From Verrucomicrobia bacterium ADurb.Bin006 (GTDB lineage Bacteria; Verrucomicrobiota; Verrucomicrobiia; Limisphaerales; J093): 43,801 nt of DNA. Shown here one piece after another: positions 1 to 8,810 of this stretch (its first letter is position 1; every line of letters starts with the position of its first letter). Position numbers and translations under genes: made by a program. The notes beneath the pieces are model-generated. The model searched no databases, was not told where the DNA came from, and worked only from the letters and a program-made list of their open reading frames with translations. The stretch is from assembly GCA_002071485.1 (NCBI GenBank), contig MWFF01000097.1, positions 1 to 43,801 on the forward strand, written 5' to 3'.

Positions 1-76
1 GCTTCGTCCGGGCTGAGGCAGTGCCAGGGAAGCACGAAGGGCGGGCGCAACGTCCGCCTCGGGCCTCGGGTCTTCT

Positions 77-1210
77 TCATGGCTGAATTGCGGGCAGTTT
101 GGCCAAGGCGACGCGGAGCGTCTCAACCTCGTGGTGACTGTACCCTCGGTGCATGGCAACGCTCTTGTGCCCGGTCAGCTTCATGCGGATTTCCTCGGGC
201 ACGCCAGCGTTTGCCAAGCTGCTTGTGAATGAGTGCCTCAACGCGTGAAAGGATCGTTTGGAGAGGCTCCGAACGCCCTTTGCTTCGGTTCGCTGGCAGT
301 CCACGCCAGCCTTCCGCATGATGCTCTTGAACGATTCGGACAAGCCATGCCGTCCGCCGGGGCCTTTGCCGGCCATGGCGGGCATGACGTGCTCTTGCGG
401 TTCGTCCGTGCCGGCGAGCGCCTCCAGTCTGGCGAGAAGGGCGTGGTGTAGCGGGACGGTGATCGTCCGGCCAGTCTTGCGTTGCTTCACGGTCCACGTC
501 CCGGCGGCGAGGTCCACGTCCGCCCATCGCATGGCCACGCAATCGCCAAGGCGTTGCCCGGTGTAGTACGCCGTTAGGATCAGGGTTTGCCATTCGCCTT
601 GCGCGGCGGCAACCAGCATCATGATTTCCGCTTTCGTGAACGTCCCGCGCTCCACGCTATCGGCGGCGGGGAGGTCCACGGCCTCGGCGGGGTTCGTTGT
701 GATCAAGCCAAGCCGGCGGGCGCGGTTCAGGGCGATGCCAACCGCTTTGGCGTCGATTCGGACGGTGCTCGGGGACAATCCTTGCCTCATGCGGCCCGTG
801 ACAAAACTCTGGACGTGCCGGGGGGTCAGTGCTGACAGTGGTTTCTTTGCGATGGGGCCAAGATGGGCGATGAATTCGCGAATTGATTTTTGGTATCGGG
901 CCAGGGTGCCGGCGGTCGCCGTTTCCTCTTTGCTGGCGAGCCATTCGGTCAAGTGCTCCTCCACGCTCGGGCAACGCAGGGTTTCGCCTCCGCCGGCGCG
1001 TTCGAGAATGTCGGCCAGGATTTTCCGCGCCTGTTCCTCGGTCAATGAGCCTGCGCCGGCCAGCTTGTCCGCCCGCTCGAATTCAAGGGCGCAAGCCAGG
1101 GCCGCGCTGCGGTCGGTTTGCTTCGTGGAGCGCAAGCAAAGCACGCCTTCGGCGGTCCGCCATGCGGCGTGCCAAAACTTCGATTTTGGTCTCCGGTGTA
1201 CGCTTGCCAT
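77..1210 (-). CDS. Tyrosine recombinase / phage-type integrase
   Basis: 377-residue site-specific recombinase expected to integrate and excise the element whose right end lies here. Residues 1-70 form a short arm-binding-like region, about 80-175 the SAM-like core-binding domain and about 185-370 the catalytic domain. The catalytic set is complete by eye: Arg220 (TGQRLG), Lys245 (KTGRT), His322 and Arg325 (FHALRH), His348 (TGHKS) and the nucleophile Tyr357 (GYSHH). The ATG at 1210 has a GAAGGGA-like ribosome site 8-14 bases upstream. The gene reads away from the tRNA-derived att site at 1310-1352, about 100 bases upstream of its start, so it sits at the right end of an element that should continue past the left edge. 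Bases 1-76 downstream hold nothing I recognise. The family call is firm; phage versus integrative conjugative element cannot be decided from here. Confidence 0.95.
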   Translation of the reverse strand: MASVHRRPKSKFWHAAWRTAEGVLCLRSTKQTDRSAALACALEFERADKLAGAGSLTEEQARKILADILERAGGGETLRCPSVEEHLTEWLASKEETATAGTLARYQKSIREFIAHLGPIAKKPLSALTPRHVQSFVTGRMRQGLSPSTVRIDAKAVGIALNRARRLGLITTNPAEAVDLPAADSVERGTFTKAEIMMLVAAAQGEWQTLILTAYYTGQRLGDCVAMRWADVDLAAGTWTVKQRKTGRTITVPLHHALLARLEALAGTDEPQEHVMPAMAGKGPGGRHGLSESFKSIMRKAGVDCQRTEAKGVRSLSKRSFHALRHSFTSSLANAGVPEEIRMKLTGHKSVAMHRGYSHHEVETLRVALAKLPAIQP

Positions 1211-1230
1211 AGTTCGATTCCCTTCGTTGG

Positions 1231-1247
1231 TGCTAACATACTGCTAA
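1231..1247. repeat. Pair of TGCTAA direct repeats upstream of integrase
   Basis: TGCTAA occurs at 1231-1236 and 1242-1247, one helical turn apart (11 bp), between the integrase start and the att core. Spacing of one turn on one face of the helix suits arm-type recombinase sites or an excisionase site. This is inference from position and spacing only. Confidence 0.3.
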
Positions 1248-1309
1248 TGCGCGCCCGTGTCAAGCGTGTGTGAAAGTGTCGAATTTATTAGGAAAATCGC
1301 AGGGGAAAC

Positions 1310-1342
1310 GATTGGGATCGAAACGTGGGTTCGATTCCCATC
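1310..1342. other. Attachment site core (attR-like) of an integrative element
   Basis: Two imperfect inverted 13-mers, 1310-1322 (GATTGGGATCGAA) and 1330-1342 (TTCGATTCCCATC), match at 11 of 13 positions and flank a 7-bp centre, ACGTGGG (1323-1329). This is the usual geometry of a tyrosine recombinase core site: inverted arms around a 6-8 bp overlap. Similarity to a tRNA-Gly gene begins inside that centre, as expected if strand exchange took place there. The sequence to its left is not tRNA, so this is the distal att copy and the element lies to the left. Confidence 0.7.
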
Positions 1343-1352
1343 ACCCGCTCCA
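1325..1352 (+). tRNA. 3' remnant of tRNA-Gly (T arm, acceptor strand, CCA)
   Basis: GTGGG-TTCGATT-CCCAT (1325-1341) forms a T arm with one G-U pair. CACCCGC (1342-1348) is a 3' acceptor strand, then discriminator T and an encoded CCA (1350-1352). The strand complementary to GCGGGTG plus a U discriminator is typical of bacterial tRNA-Gly. No D or anticodon arm precedes it, so it is not a functional tRNA but the copy of the 3' end left by integration. The intact gene should lie at the other end of the element, outside the window. Confidence 0.75.
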
Positions 1353-1360
1353 ATCCTCGC

Positions 1361-2146
1361 ATGAAACCTGAGACCGTCCTCATCACCGGCGCGTCGTCGG
1401 GCATTGGCCGCGAACTCGCCCGATGTTTCGCCGCCGATAGGAGCCGGCTCGTGCTGGCGGCGCGTCGCACCGATGCCCTCGAATCCCTGGCCGCCGAGTT
1501 GCGTCAGGCCAGCGGCATCGAGGCCGTGATCCTCGCCGCCGACCTGGCGCGTTCGGAGGCAGCCGCGCGGGTCTTCAGCCAGATCGAGCGCGACGGGCTT
1601 GAAGTGGACGTTCTTGTCAATAATGCCGGATTCGGCGCGCAAGGTCTCTTTGCCAAACTGCCTCTCGACCGGCAGCTCGAGATGGTCCAACTCAACGTCA
1701 CGACCCTGACCCACCTGACTCGGCTCTTCCTGCCCGGCATGATCGCACGGCAGCAGGGCGGGATTCTCAATGTCGCCTCGACCGCAGCCTTTCAGCCCGG
1801 CCCGCACATGGCCGTTTACTATGCATCCAAGGCCTTCGTCCTCTCGTTCAGCGAAGCGCTGTCGGAGGAATTATCCGGAACGGGAGTGACGGTCACGGCG
1901 CTTTGTCCGGGGCCGACCGCGACCGGGTTTGGCGAGGCGGCTCGAATGCGAAGACAGCCTCTGTTTCGGTTGCTCACGATGTCGGCATCGAGCGTGGCGA
2001 AGGCCGGGCACCGCGGGTTTCGGCGCAATCGGGCTTTGGTGATTCCCGGTGTGCGGAACCGGCTGTTGACTTTTTCCGTGCGGCTCGCGCCGCGCTGGTT
2101 GCCACGCAGGATTGTTGGCGCGATGAACAAGCCGATCGAGACGTGA
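1361..2146 (+). CDS. Short-chain dehydrogenase/reductase (SDR)
   Basis: 261-residue classical SDR, a cytoplasmic NAD(P)(H)-dependent oxidoreductase of unknown substrate. The cofactor motif TGASSGIG is at residues 9-16, NNAG at 87-90, and the catalytic Ser140 (NVAS) and Tyr153-x3-Lys157 (YYASK) are present. Arg36-Arg37 after the second beta strand (LAARR) suggest NADP(H) preference. The start at 1361 is preferred: an in-frame start at 1325 exists, but it reads through the tRNA remnant, a known source of false N-termini. The gene is the first one on the chromosomal side of the att site. Its C-terminal region (VRNRLLTFSVRLAP) resembles the DltE-like subgroup. The operon relation to hox is unlikely, as 168 bases separate them. 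Confidence 0.92.
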   Translation: MKPETVLITGASSGIGRELARCFAADRSRLVLAARRTDALESLAAELRQASGIEAVILAADLARSEAAARVFSQIERDGLEVDVLVNNAGFGAQGLFAKLPLDRQLEMVQLNVTTLTHLTRLFLPGMIARQQGGILNVASTAAFQPGPHMAVYYASKAFVLSFSEALSEELSGTGVTVTALCPGPTATGFGEAARMRRQPLFRLLTMSASSVAKAGHRGFRRNRALVIPGVRNRLLTFSVRLAPRWLPRRIVGAMNKPIET

Positions 2147-2249
2147 GGTCATGCACTTTCGTAGCGAGCCAATTGGCGGCAAGTGAATGACAATTTCAGC
2201 AAAGCGCGTTCGAGTCGGCGCGCTAAGCTTACGGTTGTTGCGTCTGGGA

Positions 2250-2272
2250 CACGGATGACGGTTCCGTCCGTG
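2250..2272 (+). promoter_or_regulatory. Hairpin in the hoxE leader
   Basis: GACG-GTTC-CGTC can form a stem with a tetraloop, extended by CACG/CGTG with a 3-base bulge on the 5' side. It ends about 42 bases before the chosen hoxE start. It may be an attenuator or an operator half-pair. No conserved regulator site was recognised and no clear sigma-70 promoter was found in 2147-2314. Confidence 0.3.
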
Positions 2273-2314
2273 CCGTCGAACCACGGACACGTCTCGTACG
2301 CGGCGTTTTCTCTT

Positions 2315-2848
2315 ATGGAAACAACAGTGACGGCGCGGAGTGAAGCGCCCCCCCGCAAGCCGCTCGAACACCCGAGCGGGGACAAACGTTTCAAGATACT
2401 GGAGGTGTTCATCAAGCGCCTGCAGCACCGGCAGGACATGTTGATTGAAGTGCTGCACAAGGCGCAGGAGCTGTTCGGTTTTCTCGATAACGACCTGTTG
2501 ATCTATGTGGCGCAGCAACTGCGCCTGCCGCCCAGCCGCGTGTTTGGCGTGGCGACGTTTTATCACTACTTCACTCTCAAGCCGAAGGGCGCGCACACCT
2601 GTGTGGTCTGCATGGGAACGGCCTGCTATGTGAAAGGGGCCGATCGGGTCCTGGCGGCGATCGAGCAACATGCCGGGATCAAGGCTGGCGAGACGACATC
2701 CGACAATCAGTTGTCGCTGCTGACGGCGCGTTGCATCGGGGCGTGCGGAATTGCCCCGGCCGTGGTGTACGATGGCGCGGTGACGGCGCGGCAGAGCGCG
2801 GAAGACGCGCTTGAACGCGTGAAAGGATGGACCAATGGATCTCGCTGA
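2315..2848 (+). CDS. hoxE: HoxE, diaphorase [2Fe-2S] subunit of bidirectional hydrogenase
   Basis: 177-residue NuoE-like protein with a thioredoxin-like [2Fe-2S] fold. It is one of three diaphorase subunits passing electrons between NAD(H) and the [NiFe] module. The cluster ligands are Cys99-x4-Cys104 (CMGTAC) and Cys140-x3-Cys144 (CIGAC). The helical N-terminal half ([20 protein letters not shown]) matches HoxE/NuoE. The open frame begins at 2183, but the extra 44 residues are low-complexity and run through a hairpin, and family alignment starts near MET at 2315; no strong ribosome site decides it (2255 is the alternative). The stop overlaps the start of hoxF by 14 bases, so the two are translationally linked. 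It could be NuoE of complex I on sequence alone, but the operon with HoxYH assigns it to a hydrogenase. Confidence 0.9.
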   Translation: METTVTARSEAPPRKPLEHPSGDKRFKILEVFIKRLQHRQDMLIEVLHKAQELFGFLDNDLLIYVAQQLRLPPSRVFGVATFYHYFTLKPKGAHTCVVCMGTACYVKGADRVLAAIEQHAGIKAGETTSDNQLSLLTARCIGACGIAPAVVYDGAVTARQSAEDALERVKGWTNGSR

Positions 2849-4484
2849 TCTGCTGGAAATCAAGGAGAAGGAACTGCGGACACGCAAGCCGATCCGGCTG
2901 CGGTGCTGTCTGGCGGCGGGCTGCGTGTCGTCCAATGGCCAGGCGGTCAAAGAGAGTCTCGACAAAGCGGTGCAGGAGGCGGGGTTGGCGGACGAGGTGG
3001 AGGTGCGGCAGGTTGGCTGCATGCGATTGTGTTGCGAGGGGCCGCTGGTGGCAGTGGATCCGGCCGGCATCCTCTATCAGAAGGTCGCCCCGGAAGATGC
3101 GGCGTCGATCGTCGCCGCCCTGAAAGGGGGCGAGACCCAAGTCAAGCGGGGCGATCTGAACCATCCGTTTTTCACCAAGCAGATGTCGATCGTGCTTGAG
3201 AACAGCGGTGAAATCGACCCCGAACGGATTGAATCGTACATTGCCGCCGACGGCTACCAGGCGCTCAACGACGCGCTGGTGGAGATGAAGCCGAAGGAGG
3301 TAATCGATGCGATCCTGCAGAGTGGTTTGCGGGGGCGAGGAGGGGCGGGCTATCCGACGGGGCTGAAGTGGGCGACCGTCGCCAAGATGCAGGGCTCCAA
3401 GAAGTATGTGATTTGCAATGCAGACGAGGGCGATCCGGGAGCGTTCATGGACCGAAGCGTCCTCGAGAGCGATCCCCATCGCCTGCTCGAAGGGATGGCC
3501 ATCGCCGCCTATGCCGTCGGCGCCGACCAGGGTTTCATTTATGTCCGGGCCGAGTACCCGCTGGCCATCAGCCGGCTGCACACCGCCATCAAACAGGCCA
3601 AGCAGCATGGGTTGCTGGGCAGTGGCGTGCTCGAAGCTGCGTTCACATTCAACGTCGAAATCCGGATTGGCGCCGGGGCCTTCGTCTGCGGCGAGGAGAC
3701 AGCCCTGATGGCGTCGATCGAGGGCGAGCGGGGCACACCCCGGCCGCGTCCGCCGTTCCCGGCGGAGCGCGGCTTGTATGCCGGTCCGACGTTGATCAAC
3801 AACGTCGAGACACTCGCCAACGTGCCGTCGATCGTCCGGAAAGGGGCGGACTGGTTTGCGGGCATCGGGACTGAAAAGAGCAAGGGCACCAAGGTGTTCG
3901 CTCTGGCGGGCAAGATCACCAACACCGGTCTGATCGAGGTGCCGATGGGCACGTCGCTACGCACGATTGTCGAGGAGATGGGGGCGGGCGCGCCCGACGG
4001 CAATCAGGTGAAGGCGGTTCAGACGGGCGGCCCATCGGGCGGTTGCTTGCCGGCGTCCCAGTTGGACACGCCGGTGGATTACGAGTCGCTGCAGCAACTG
4101 GGATCGATCATGGGATCGGGAGGCATGATCGTCATGGATCAGACCACGAATATGGTCGACGTGGCGCGCTTCTTCATGGAGTTCTGCATGGACGAATCGT
4201 GCGGCAAGTGCACCCCGTGCCGGGCCGGCACGGTGCAGTTGCACGCACTCCTGGACCGCATTCTGCGCCGTCAGGCCACGGCCCGCGACCTGGAACTGCT
4301 CGAAGAACTCTGCGATCTGGTGAAGCACACAAGCCTGTGCGGCCTGGGGCAGACGGCGCCCAACCCGGTGCTGAGCACGCTGCGCTTTTTCAGGAACGAG
4401 TATCTCGAGTTGCTGCAACCCGAGATCGGCGCGCCGGCCGCTTTCGGCACCCCTCCAAAGCCCGACGTGAATCCGACGGGTTGA
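2835..4484 (+). CDS. hoxF: HoxF, NADH-binding FMN/iron-sulfur diaphorase subunit
   Basis: 549 residues, longer than NuoF (about 440) because of an N-terminal thioredoxin-like [2Fe-2S] domain, the hallmark of HoxF. That domain has ligands around Cys24/Cys29 (CCLAAGC) and Cys62/Cys66 (GCMRLCC). The NADH-binding glycine-rich loop [10 protein letters not shown] is at 167-176 and the FMN region [10 protein letters not shown] at about 195-204. The [4Fe-4S] site is Cys456/459/462 (SCGKCTPC) plus a Cys near 501 (LCGLGQ). It oxidises NADH or reduces NAD+ and exchanges electrons with HoxE and HoxU in the cytoplasm. It starts inside the end of hoxE and is followed after 56 bases by hoxU. Confidence 0.95.
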   Translation: MDLADLLEIKEKELRTRKPIRLRCCLAAGCVSSNGQAVKESLDKAVQEAGLADEVEVRQVGCMRLCCEGPLVAVDPAGILYQKVAPEDAASIVAALKGGETQVKRGDLNHPFFTKQMSIVLENSGEIDPERIESYIAADGYQALNDALVEMKPKEVIDAILQSGLRGRGGAGYPTGLKWATVAKMQGSKKYVICNADEGDPGAFMDRSVLESDPHRLLEGMAIAAYAVGADQGFIYVRAEYPLAISRLHTAIKQAKQHGLLGSGVLEAAFTFNVEIRIGAGAFVCGEETALMASIEGERGTPRPRPPFPAERGLYAGPTLINNVETLANVPSIVRKGADWFAGIGTEKSKGTKVFALAGKITNTGLIEVPMGTSLRTIVEEMGAGAPDGNQVKAVQTGGPSGGCLPASQLDTPVDYESLQQLGSIMGSGGMIVMDQTTNMVDVARFFMEFCMDESCGKCTPCRAGTVQLHALLDRILRRQATARDLELLEELCDLVKHTSLCGLGQTAPNPVLSTLRFFRNEYLELLQPEIGAPAAFGTPPKPDVNPTG

Positions 4485-4540
4485 ATCCCGAAGAGGCGCG
4501 CTGTGTGGAACGATTAGGTTGAGCAACGGGAAATCGCATT

Positions 4541-5257
4541 ATGCCTGTCAAAACACTCACGATTGATGGCAAACCGGTCAGCGCGGTCGAGGGCCAGACC
4601 GTGCTGGAAGCGGCTCAAGACGCGGGGATTTCCATCCCGACGCTCTGTCACCTGGATGGGGTGTCGGATGTCGGCGCCTGTCGGCTTTGTTTGGTCGAGG
4701 TCGCCGGCGTGTCGCGGCTTCTGCCCGCCTGCGTCACCAAGGTGACCGAGGAGATGGAGGTGCGGACGGAGAGCGAGCGGCTGAAGCGGTATCGCCGGAT
4801 GATTCTCGAACTGCTTTTTGCCGAACGCAACCACGTCTGCGCCGTCTGCGTATCCAACGGGCGCTGCGAGCTGCAGAATCTGGCGGTCGCGCAGGGAATG
4901 GACCATGTGCGATTCGCCTATCGGTTCCCGCCCTACGAGGTCGACATCACGCATCGGATGTTCGGCATGGATCATAACCGGTGCGTGCTTTGCAGCCGGT
5001 GTGTCCGGGTGTGCTGGTTCATCGAGGGCGCTGCGACGAAGAACGTGGCTGGCCGCGGCGCGGACGCGCGCATCATCACCGATCTGAGTCAACCGTGGGG
5101 GGAATCGGAGACGTGCACCTCCTGCGGCAAGTGCGTTCAGGCGTGTCCCACGGGGGCCAAGTTTCACAAAGGTTCGACGGTGGCGGAGATGGAACGGGAT
5201 CGCTCGCGCCTCGAGTACATCGTCACCGCACGGGAGAAGAAGCAATGGATCGTCTGA
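4541..5257 (+). CDS. hoxU: HoxU, ferredoxin-like electron-transfer subunit
   Basis: 238 residues corresponding to the N-terminal part of NuoG. All iron-sulfur ligands are visible: [2Fe-2S] Cys36, Cys47, Cys50, Cys64; a His98/Cys100/Cys103/Cys109 site; then two ferredoxin-type [4Fe-4S] motifs, Cys148/151/154/158 and Cys192/195/198/202. It wires the diaphorase HoxEF to the hydrogenase small subunit HoxY. Its stop overlaps the start of hoxY by 13 bases. The NuoG molybdopterin-like C-terminus is absent, which is what separates HoxU from a complex I subunit. A GGGAAA ribosome-site-like stretch lies about 8-13 bases before the ATG. Confidence 0.94.
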   Translation: MPVKTLTIDGKPVSAVEGQTVLEAAQDAGISIPTLCHLDGVSDVGACRLCLVEVAGVSRLLPACVTKVTEEMEVRTESERLKRYRRMILELLFAERNHVCAVCVSNGRCELQNLAVAQGMDHVRFAYRFPPYEVDITHRMFGMDHNRCVLCSRCVRVCWFIEGAATKNVAGRGADARIITDLSQPWGESETCTSCGKCVQACPTGAKFHKGSTVAEMERDRSRLEYIVTAREKKQWIV

Positions 5258-5787
5258 CTTTCGCGACTGTCTGGCTGGGCGGCTGTTCCGGCTGCCACAT
5301 GTCGTTTCTGGACCTCGACGAGTGGCTGGTGGACCTCGCCGACATGGTCGAGATTGTCTACAGCCCGATCATCGACCGCAAAGAGTACCCGGAGAACGTG
5401 GCGGTTTGCCTCATCGAAGGAGCCGTGGCTAACGAGGACAACCTCGAGCAGGTGAAGCTGATCCGCGCCCGGACTCGCCTGTTGATCTCGTTCGGGGATT
5501 GTGCCGTCACGGGGAATGTGACGGCCATGCGCAACCCGCTCCGGACGGCGGAGCCGGTGTTGCAGCGGGCCTATCTCGACACCGCCAACCTGCGTCCCCG
5601 CATTCCGCAGGCGCGGGGCATTGTGCCGCCGCTGCTCGATCAGGTGCTCCCGGTGCACGAGGTGGTGCCCGTGGACTACTTCCTGCCTGGGTGTCCGCCT
5701 CCGGCGGACCGCATTCGCACCTTGCTCCGCGACGTCATCGCCGGCAAGGGATCCCTTTTGTCGGGCGAGAACATCCGCTTCGGCTGA
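5245..5787 (+). CDS. hoxY: HoxY, [NiFe]-hydrogenase small subunit (group 3d)
   Basis: 180-residue small subunit carrying only the proximal [4Fe-4S] cluster. Ligands are Cys14 and Cys17 (GGCSGCH), Cys86 (FGDCAV) and Cys150 (PGCPP). There is no Tat signal and no medial or distal cluster domain, as in cytoplasmic NAD-linked (group 3) hydrogenases and unlike membrane-bound uptake enzymes. The start at 5245 sits inside the hoxU end, so translation is coupled. The short spacer to hoxH (5788-5825) completes the E-F-U-Y-H order. Confidence 0.95.
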   Translation: MDRLTFATVWLGGCSGCHMSFLDLDEWLVDLADMVEIVYSPIIDRKEYPENVAVCLIEGAVANEDNLEQVKLIRARTRLLISFGDCAVTGNVTAMRNPLRTAEPVLQRAYLDTANLRPRIPQARGIVPPLLDQVLPVHEVVPVDYFLPGCPPPADRIRTLLRDVIAGKGSLLSGENIRFG

Positions 5788-5825
5788 TGGGAGGGGGGCA
5801 CTCTTCACCGTCATATTCTTCTCCT

Positions 5826-7247
5826 ATGGCCCAACAGATTAAGATCGATCCCGTCACGCGCATCGAAGGTCACGCCAAGATCACGATCCAATTGGATGAG
5901 GGCGGCAACGTCGCCAATGCGCGCTTTCATGTGACCGAATTCCGCGGTTTCGAGCGGTTTTGTGAAGGGCGGCCATTCTCCGAAATGCCGGGCATCACGC
6001 CCCGCATCTGCGGCATCTGTCCGGTCAGCCATCTGCTGGCCTCGGCCAAGGCCTGCGATCAGATTCTGGCGGTGGACATCCCGCCGGCCGCGGAGAACCT
6101 GCGCCGGATGATGAACCTGGGCCAGATTGTCCAGTCGCACGCGCTGAGCTTCTTCCACCTCAGCGCGCCGGACTTTCTTATTGGGTGGGAAACGCCGCCC
6201 GAGCGTCGGAATGTCTTTGGATTGATCGCCGCCCACCCGGAGCTTGCGCGGGGGGGCATCCGGTTGCGTCAATTCGGACAGGAAGTGATCGAGCATCTGG
6301 GAGGGCGCAAGATTCATCCGGCGTGGGCTGTGCCGGGAGGTGTGCGTCATGGACTGAGCGAAGCGGGACGGGAGGCGATTCGCGCCAAGATTCCCGAAGC
6401 GAAGGCCGTCGCGCTCAAGGGAATCGAGTGTTTCAAGGAAGTGCTCAAGACCCACGAGCGTGAACTCCAGGTCTTCGGCAATTTCCCGAGTCTGTTCATG
6501 GGCCTGATCGCGCCGGATGGCACCTGGGAGCACTACGACGGCCGATTGCGGTTCATGGATGGGGGCGGCAACACCATCGCCGACCATGTCGATCCGCAGC
6601 GCTACGATCAGTTCATCGGCGAAGCAGTCGAAGAGACGTCCTACCTCAAATCGCCGTACTACCGTCCGCTCGGCTATCCGGGTGGCATTTACCGTGTTGG
6701 ACCGTTGGCGCGCCTCAACATCTGCCGCCAGATGGGCACGCCGCTCGCGGACGTGGAACTGACGAACTTCAAGAGCATGGGGTGGGGCGCGGTGACCTCG
6801 TCGTTTCTGTACCATTACGCCCGGCTGATCGAGATTCTCGCCAGCATCGAGCGGATCGAGCGGATGATTGACTCCCCGGAGCTTGCGAGCAAGCAGTTGA
6901 GGGCCGATGCCGGGATCAACCGCCGGGAGGCCGTTGGGGCGAGTGAAGCGCCGCGGGGCACCCTCTTCCACCATTATCAGGTCGATGCCAACGGCCTGAT
7001 CCAACGCGTCAACCTGATCATCGCCACCGGCCAGAACAACCTGGCCATGAATCGCACCGTCACCCAGATCGCCCGCCATTTCATCCAGGGACCCGAAATC
7101 CCGGAGGCGATGCTCAACCGAGTCGAGGCGGGGATTCGCGCCTTTGATCCGTGTCTGAGTTGCTCGACGCACGCCGCGGGGCAAATGGCACTGGACGTGA
7201 CCCTGATCGACGCCGAAGGGCGCGTTCTCGATCGCGTCGCGCGGTAG
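5826..7247 (+). CDS. hoxH: HoxH, [NiFe]-hydrogenase catalytic large subunit (group 3d)
   Basis: 473-residue catalytic subunit binding the NiFe(CN)2CO centre. The L1 motif [10 protein letters not shown] gives Cys62 and Cys65; the L2 motif DPCLSCSTH gives Cys443 and Cys446. After His449 there are 24 further residues, the C-terminal extension that a HoxW-type endopeptidase removes once nickel is loaded, so the gene encodes an unprocessed precursor. No hoxW and no hypA-F gene is in the window, so maturation must be supplied from elsewhere. The frame is open upstream to 5499, but that part shadows hoxY; the ATG at 5826 gives the conserved N-terminus ([11 protein letters not shown]). With HoxEFUY it should interconvert H2 and NADH. 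Confidence 0.96.
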   Translation: MAQQIKIDPVTRIEGHAKITIQLDEGGNVANARFHVTEFRGFERFCEGRPFSEMPGITPRICGICPVSHLLASAKACDQILAVDIPPAAENLRRMMNLGQIVQSHALSFFHLSAPDFLIGWETPPERRNVFGLIAAHPELARGGIRLRQFGQEVIEHLGGRKIHPAWAVPGGVRHGLSEAGREAIRAKIPEAKAVALKGIECFKEVLKTHERELQVFGNFPSLFMGLIAPDGTWEHYDGRLRFMDGGGNTIADHVDPQRYDQFIGEAVEETSYLKSPYYRPLGYPGGIYRVGPLARLNICRQMGTPLADVELTNFKSMGWGAVTSSFLYHYARLIEILASIERIERMIDSPELASKQLRADAGINRREAVGASEAPRGTLFHHYQVDANGLIQRVNLIIATGQNNLAMNRTVTQIARHFIQGPEIPEAMLNRVEAGIRAFDPCLSCSTHAAGQMALDVTLIDAEGRVLDRVAR

Positions 7248-7374
7248 GAAGCCCGGATATCGGACCGCGGGAGCCCTGTGCAACATTCGCGGCGGGGATA
7301 CCCCGTCCGTTGCATGAGAAGGCGGTTTTCTGCCGTTCTTTTTCTGCTCGAAATCGCGGCTGCGGCATTCCACC

Positions 7375-8790
7375 ATGCCGCTCATGACAACACGTTCGCT
7401 TCATCCCGGTCTTTCCCGCCGCCAGTTCCTCACGATTGCCGCCGGCGCGCTCGCTGCGCCCACGATCATTCCCGCCAGCGCCCTGGGTGCCGATGGCGCT
7501 GTCGCGCCGTCCGAGCGCATCACGCTGGGCGCCGTCGGCTGGGGCATGCAGGGTCCCGGCAACACGGGCGCATTCATGAATCAGAAAGACTGCCAGGTTG
7601 TTGCCGCCTGCGATTTGGACAAGAACCACCTGGCTTCGGCGGTCAACGCGATCAACCGGAAGTATGGCAATCAGGACTGCAAGGCCTACCACGATTATCG
7701 CGAACTGATGGCCCGAAAAGACATCGATACGGTCATGCTGGCCGTGCCCGACACGTGGCACGCGCTGACCGCGGTGGCCGCCGCCGAAAGCGGCAAGGAC
7801 ATTTACGGCGAGAAACCGCTGGCTCGGACCATTGCCGAGCAGCAGGCCATCGTGCGCGCGGTTCAGAAGCACGGGCGCATTTGGCAGACCGGATCGTGGC
7901 AACGGTCAGTCGAGAACTTCCACAAAGCGGTCGAGATCGTGCAGAACGGCCTGATCGGCAAGGTCACGCGCGTCGAAGTCGGGCTGCCGGCCGGGCATCA
8001 TGACTTCGCCGGCACGGCCCCGGAACTGCTTAAGAAACTCGAAGGGGTTGCCGGCGCGCCAAGAAACCTTGCCCGCCTGACTCCCACCACCCCGGGTTGG
8101 GACGCCGCGGTGTCGGCGCCTCCGCCCGAACTCGACTACGAGACATGGCTCGGTCCCTCCCAGATGGAACCGTACGTCAAGACGCGCGTCCACATGAACT
8201 GGCGTTGGAACTACAACGTCGGAGGGGGACAATTGCTCGATTGGATTGGACATCACTGTGATATCGCGCATTGGGGTTTGGGTTTCGACAACACCGGCCC
8301 GGTCGAGGTTGAAGGGCAGGGGGAGTTTCCGGCCAAGGACGCCGTCTGGAACACCTGCACCAGATACCGCATCACATGCACCTATGGCGAGGGCGTGACC
8401 ATGATCATTGCCGGCGGACATGGGAACATCCGCGGCGGCACGAAATGGATCGGGACCGATGGTTGGGTCTGGGTTGATCGCGGCGGCTTCGACTGCTCGA
8501 ACGAAGACCTCAAGGACATCTCCCGGCTGCCGGAGAGCCTCCGCAAGGTCAAGGCCTATCACTCGCGCGACCACCAGCGGAATTTCCTCGACTGCGTCAA
8601 GTCCAGAAAGCCGACCATCACGCCCGTCGAAGCCGCGCACCGCTCAGCTATTCCGGGTCATCTGGGCCTGATCGCAATGCTTGTCGGACGCAAGGTCAAG
8701 TGGGATCCGAAGACCGAGGTCATCGTTGGAGACGCCGAGGCCACGAAGCTTCTCAGCCGCGAATATCGCCCGCCTTACAGTCTGGCATGA
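7375..8790 (+). CDS. Tat-exported Gfo/Idh/MocA-family oxidoreductase
   Basis: 471 residues. The N-terminus has a Tat signal: SRRQFLT at about 14-20, then a hydrophobic stretch ending near ALGA (38). The Rossmann domain follows (GAVGWGMQG near 47-55), with the family's EKPLA motif near residue 145. The C-terminal half contains the alpha/beta Gfo/Idh/MocA fold. Such enzymes act on sugars or sugar derivatives with NAD(P), often carrying their own tightly bound cofactor when exported; the substrate here is unknown. An alternative ATG lies three codons in (7384). It converges with the gene ending at 8811, only 20 bases away, which is also a Tat-exported sugar-type enzyme. Spacing of about 127 bases from hoxH argues for a separate unit. 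Confidence 0.92.
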   Translation: MPLMTTRSLHPGLSRRQFLTIAAGALAAPTIIPASALGADGAVAPSERITLGAVGWGMQGPGNTGAFMNQKDCQVVAACDLDKNHLASAVNAINRKYGNQDCKAYHDYRELMARKDIDTVMLAVPDTWHALTAVAAAESGKDIYGEKPLARTIAEQQAIVRAVQKHGRIWQTGSWQRSVENFHKAVEIVQNGLIGKVTRVEVGLPAGHHDFAGTAPELLKKLEGVAGAPRNLARLTPTTPGWDAAVSAPPPELDYETWLGPSQMEPYVKTRVHMNWRWNYNVGGGQLLDWIGHHCDIAHWGLGFDNTGPVEVEGQGEFPAKDAVWNTCTRYRITCTYGEGVTMIIAGGHGNIRGGTKWIGTDGWVWVDRGGFDCSNEDLKDISRLPESLRKVKAYHSRDHQRNFLDCVKSRKPTITPVEAAHRSAIPGHLGLIAMLVGRKVKWDPKTEVIVGDAEATKLLSREYRPPYSLA

Positions 8791-8810
8791 TCGCATGGGC
8801 GGAAAGATCG

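Noticed and set aside
1325..1360. Upstream start for the SDR giving an N-terminus MGSIPITRS
   Set aside because: These codons are the tRNA-Gly remnant read as protein, a well-known annotation artefact.
2315..5257. NuoE/F/G subunits of complex I
   Set aside because: HoxF has the extra N-terminal [2Fe-2S] domain, HoxU lacks the molybdopterin-like part, and both are followed by hydrogenase subunits.
5811..7385. 524-codon minus-strand open frame
   Set aside because: Antisense to hoxH; no domain.
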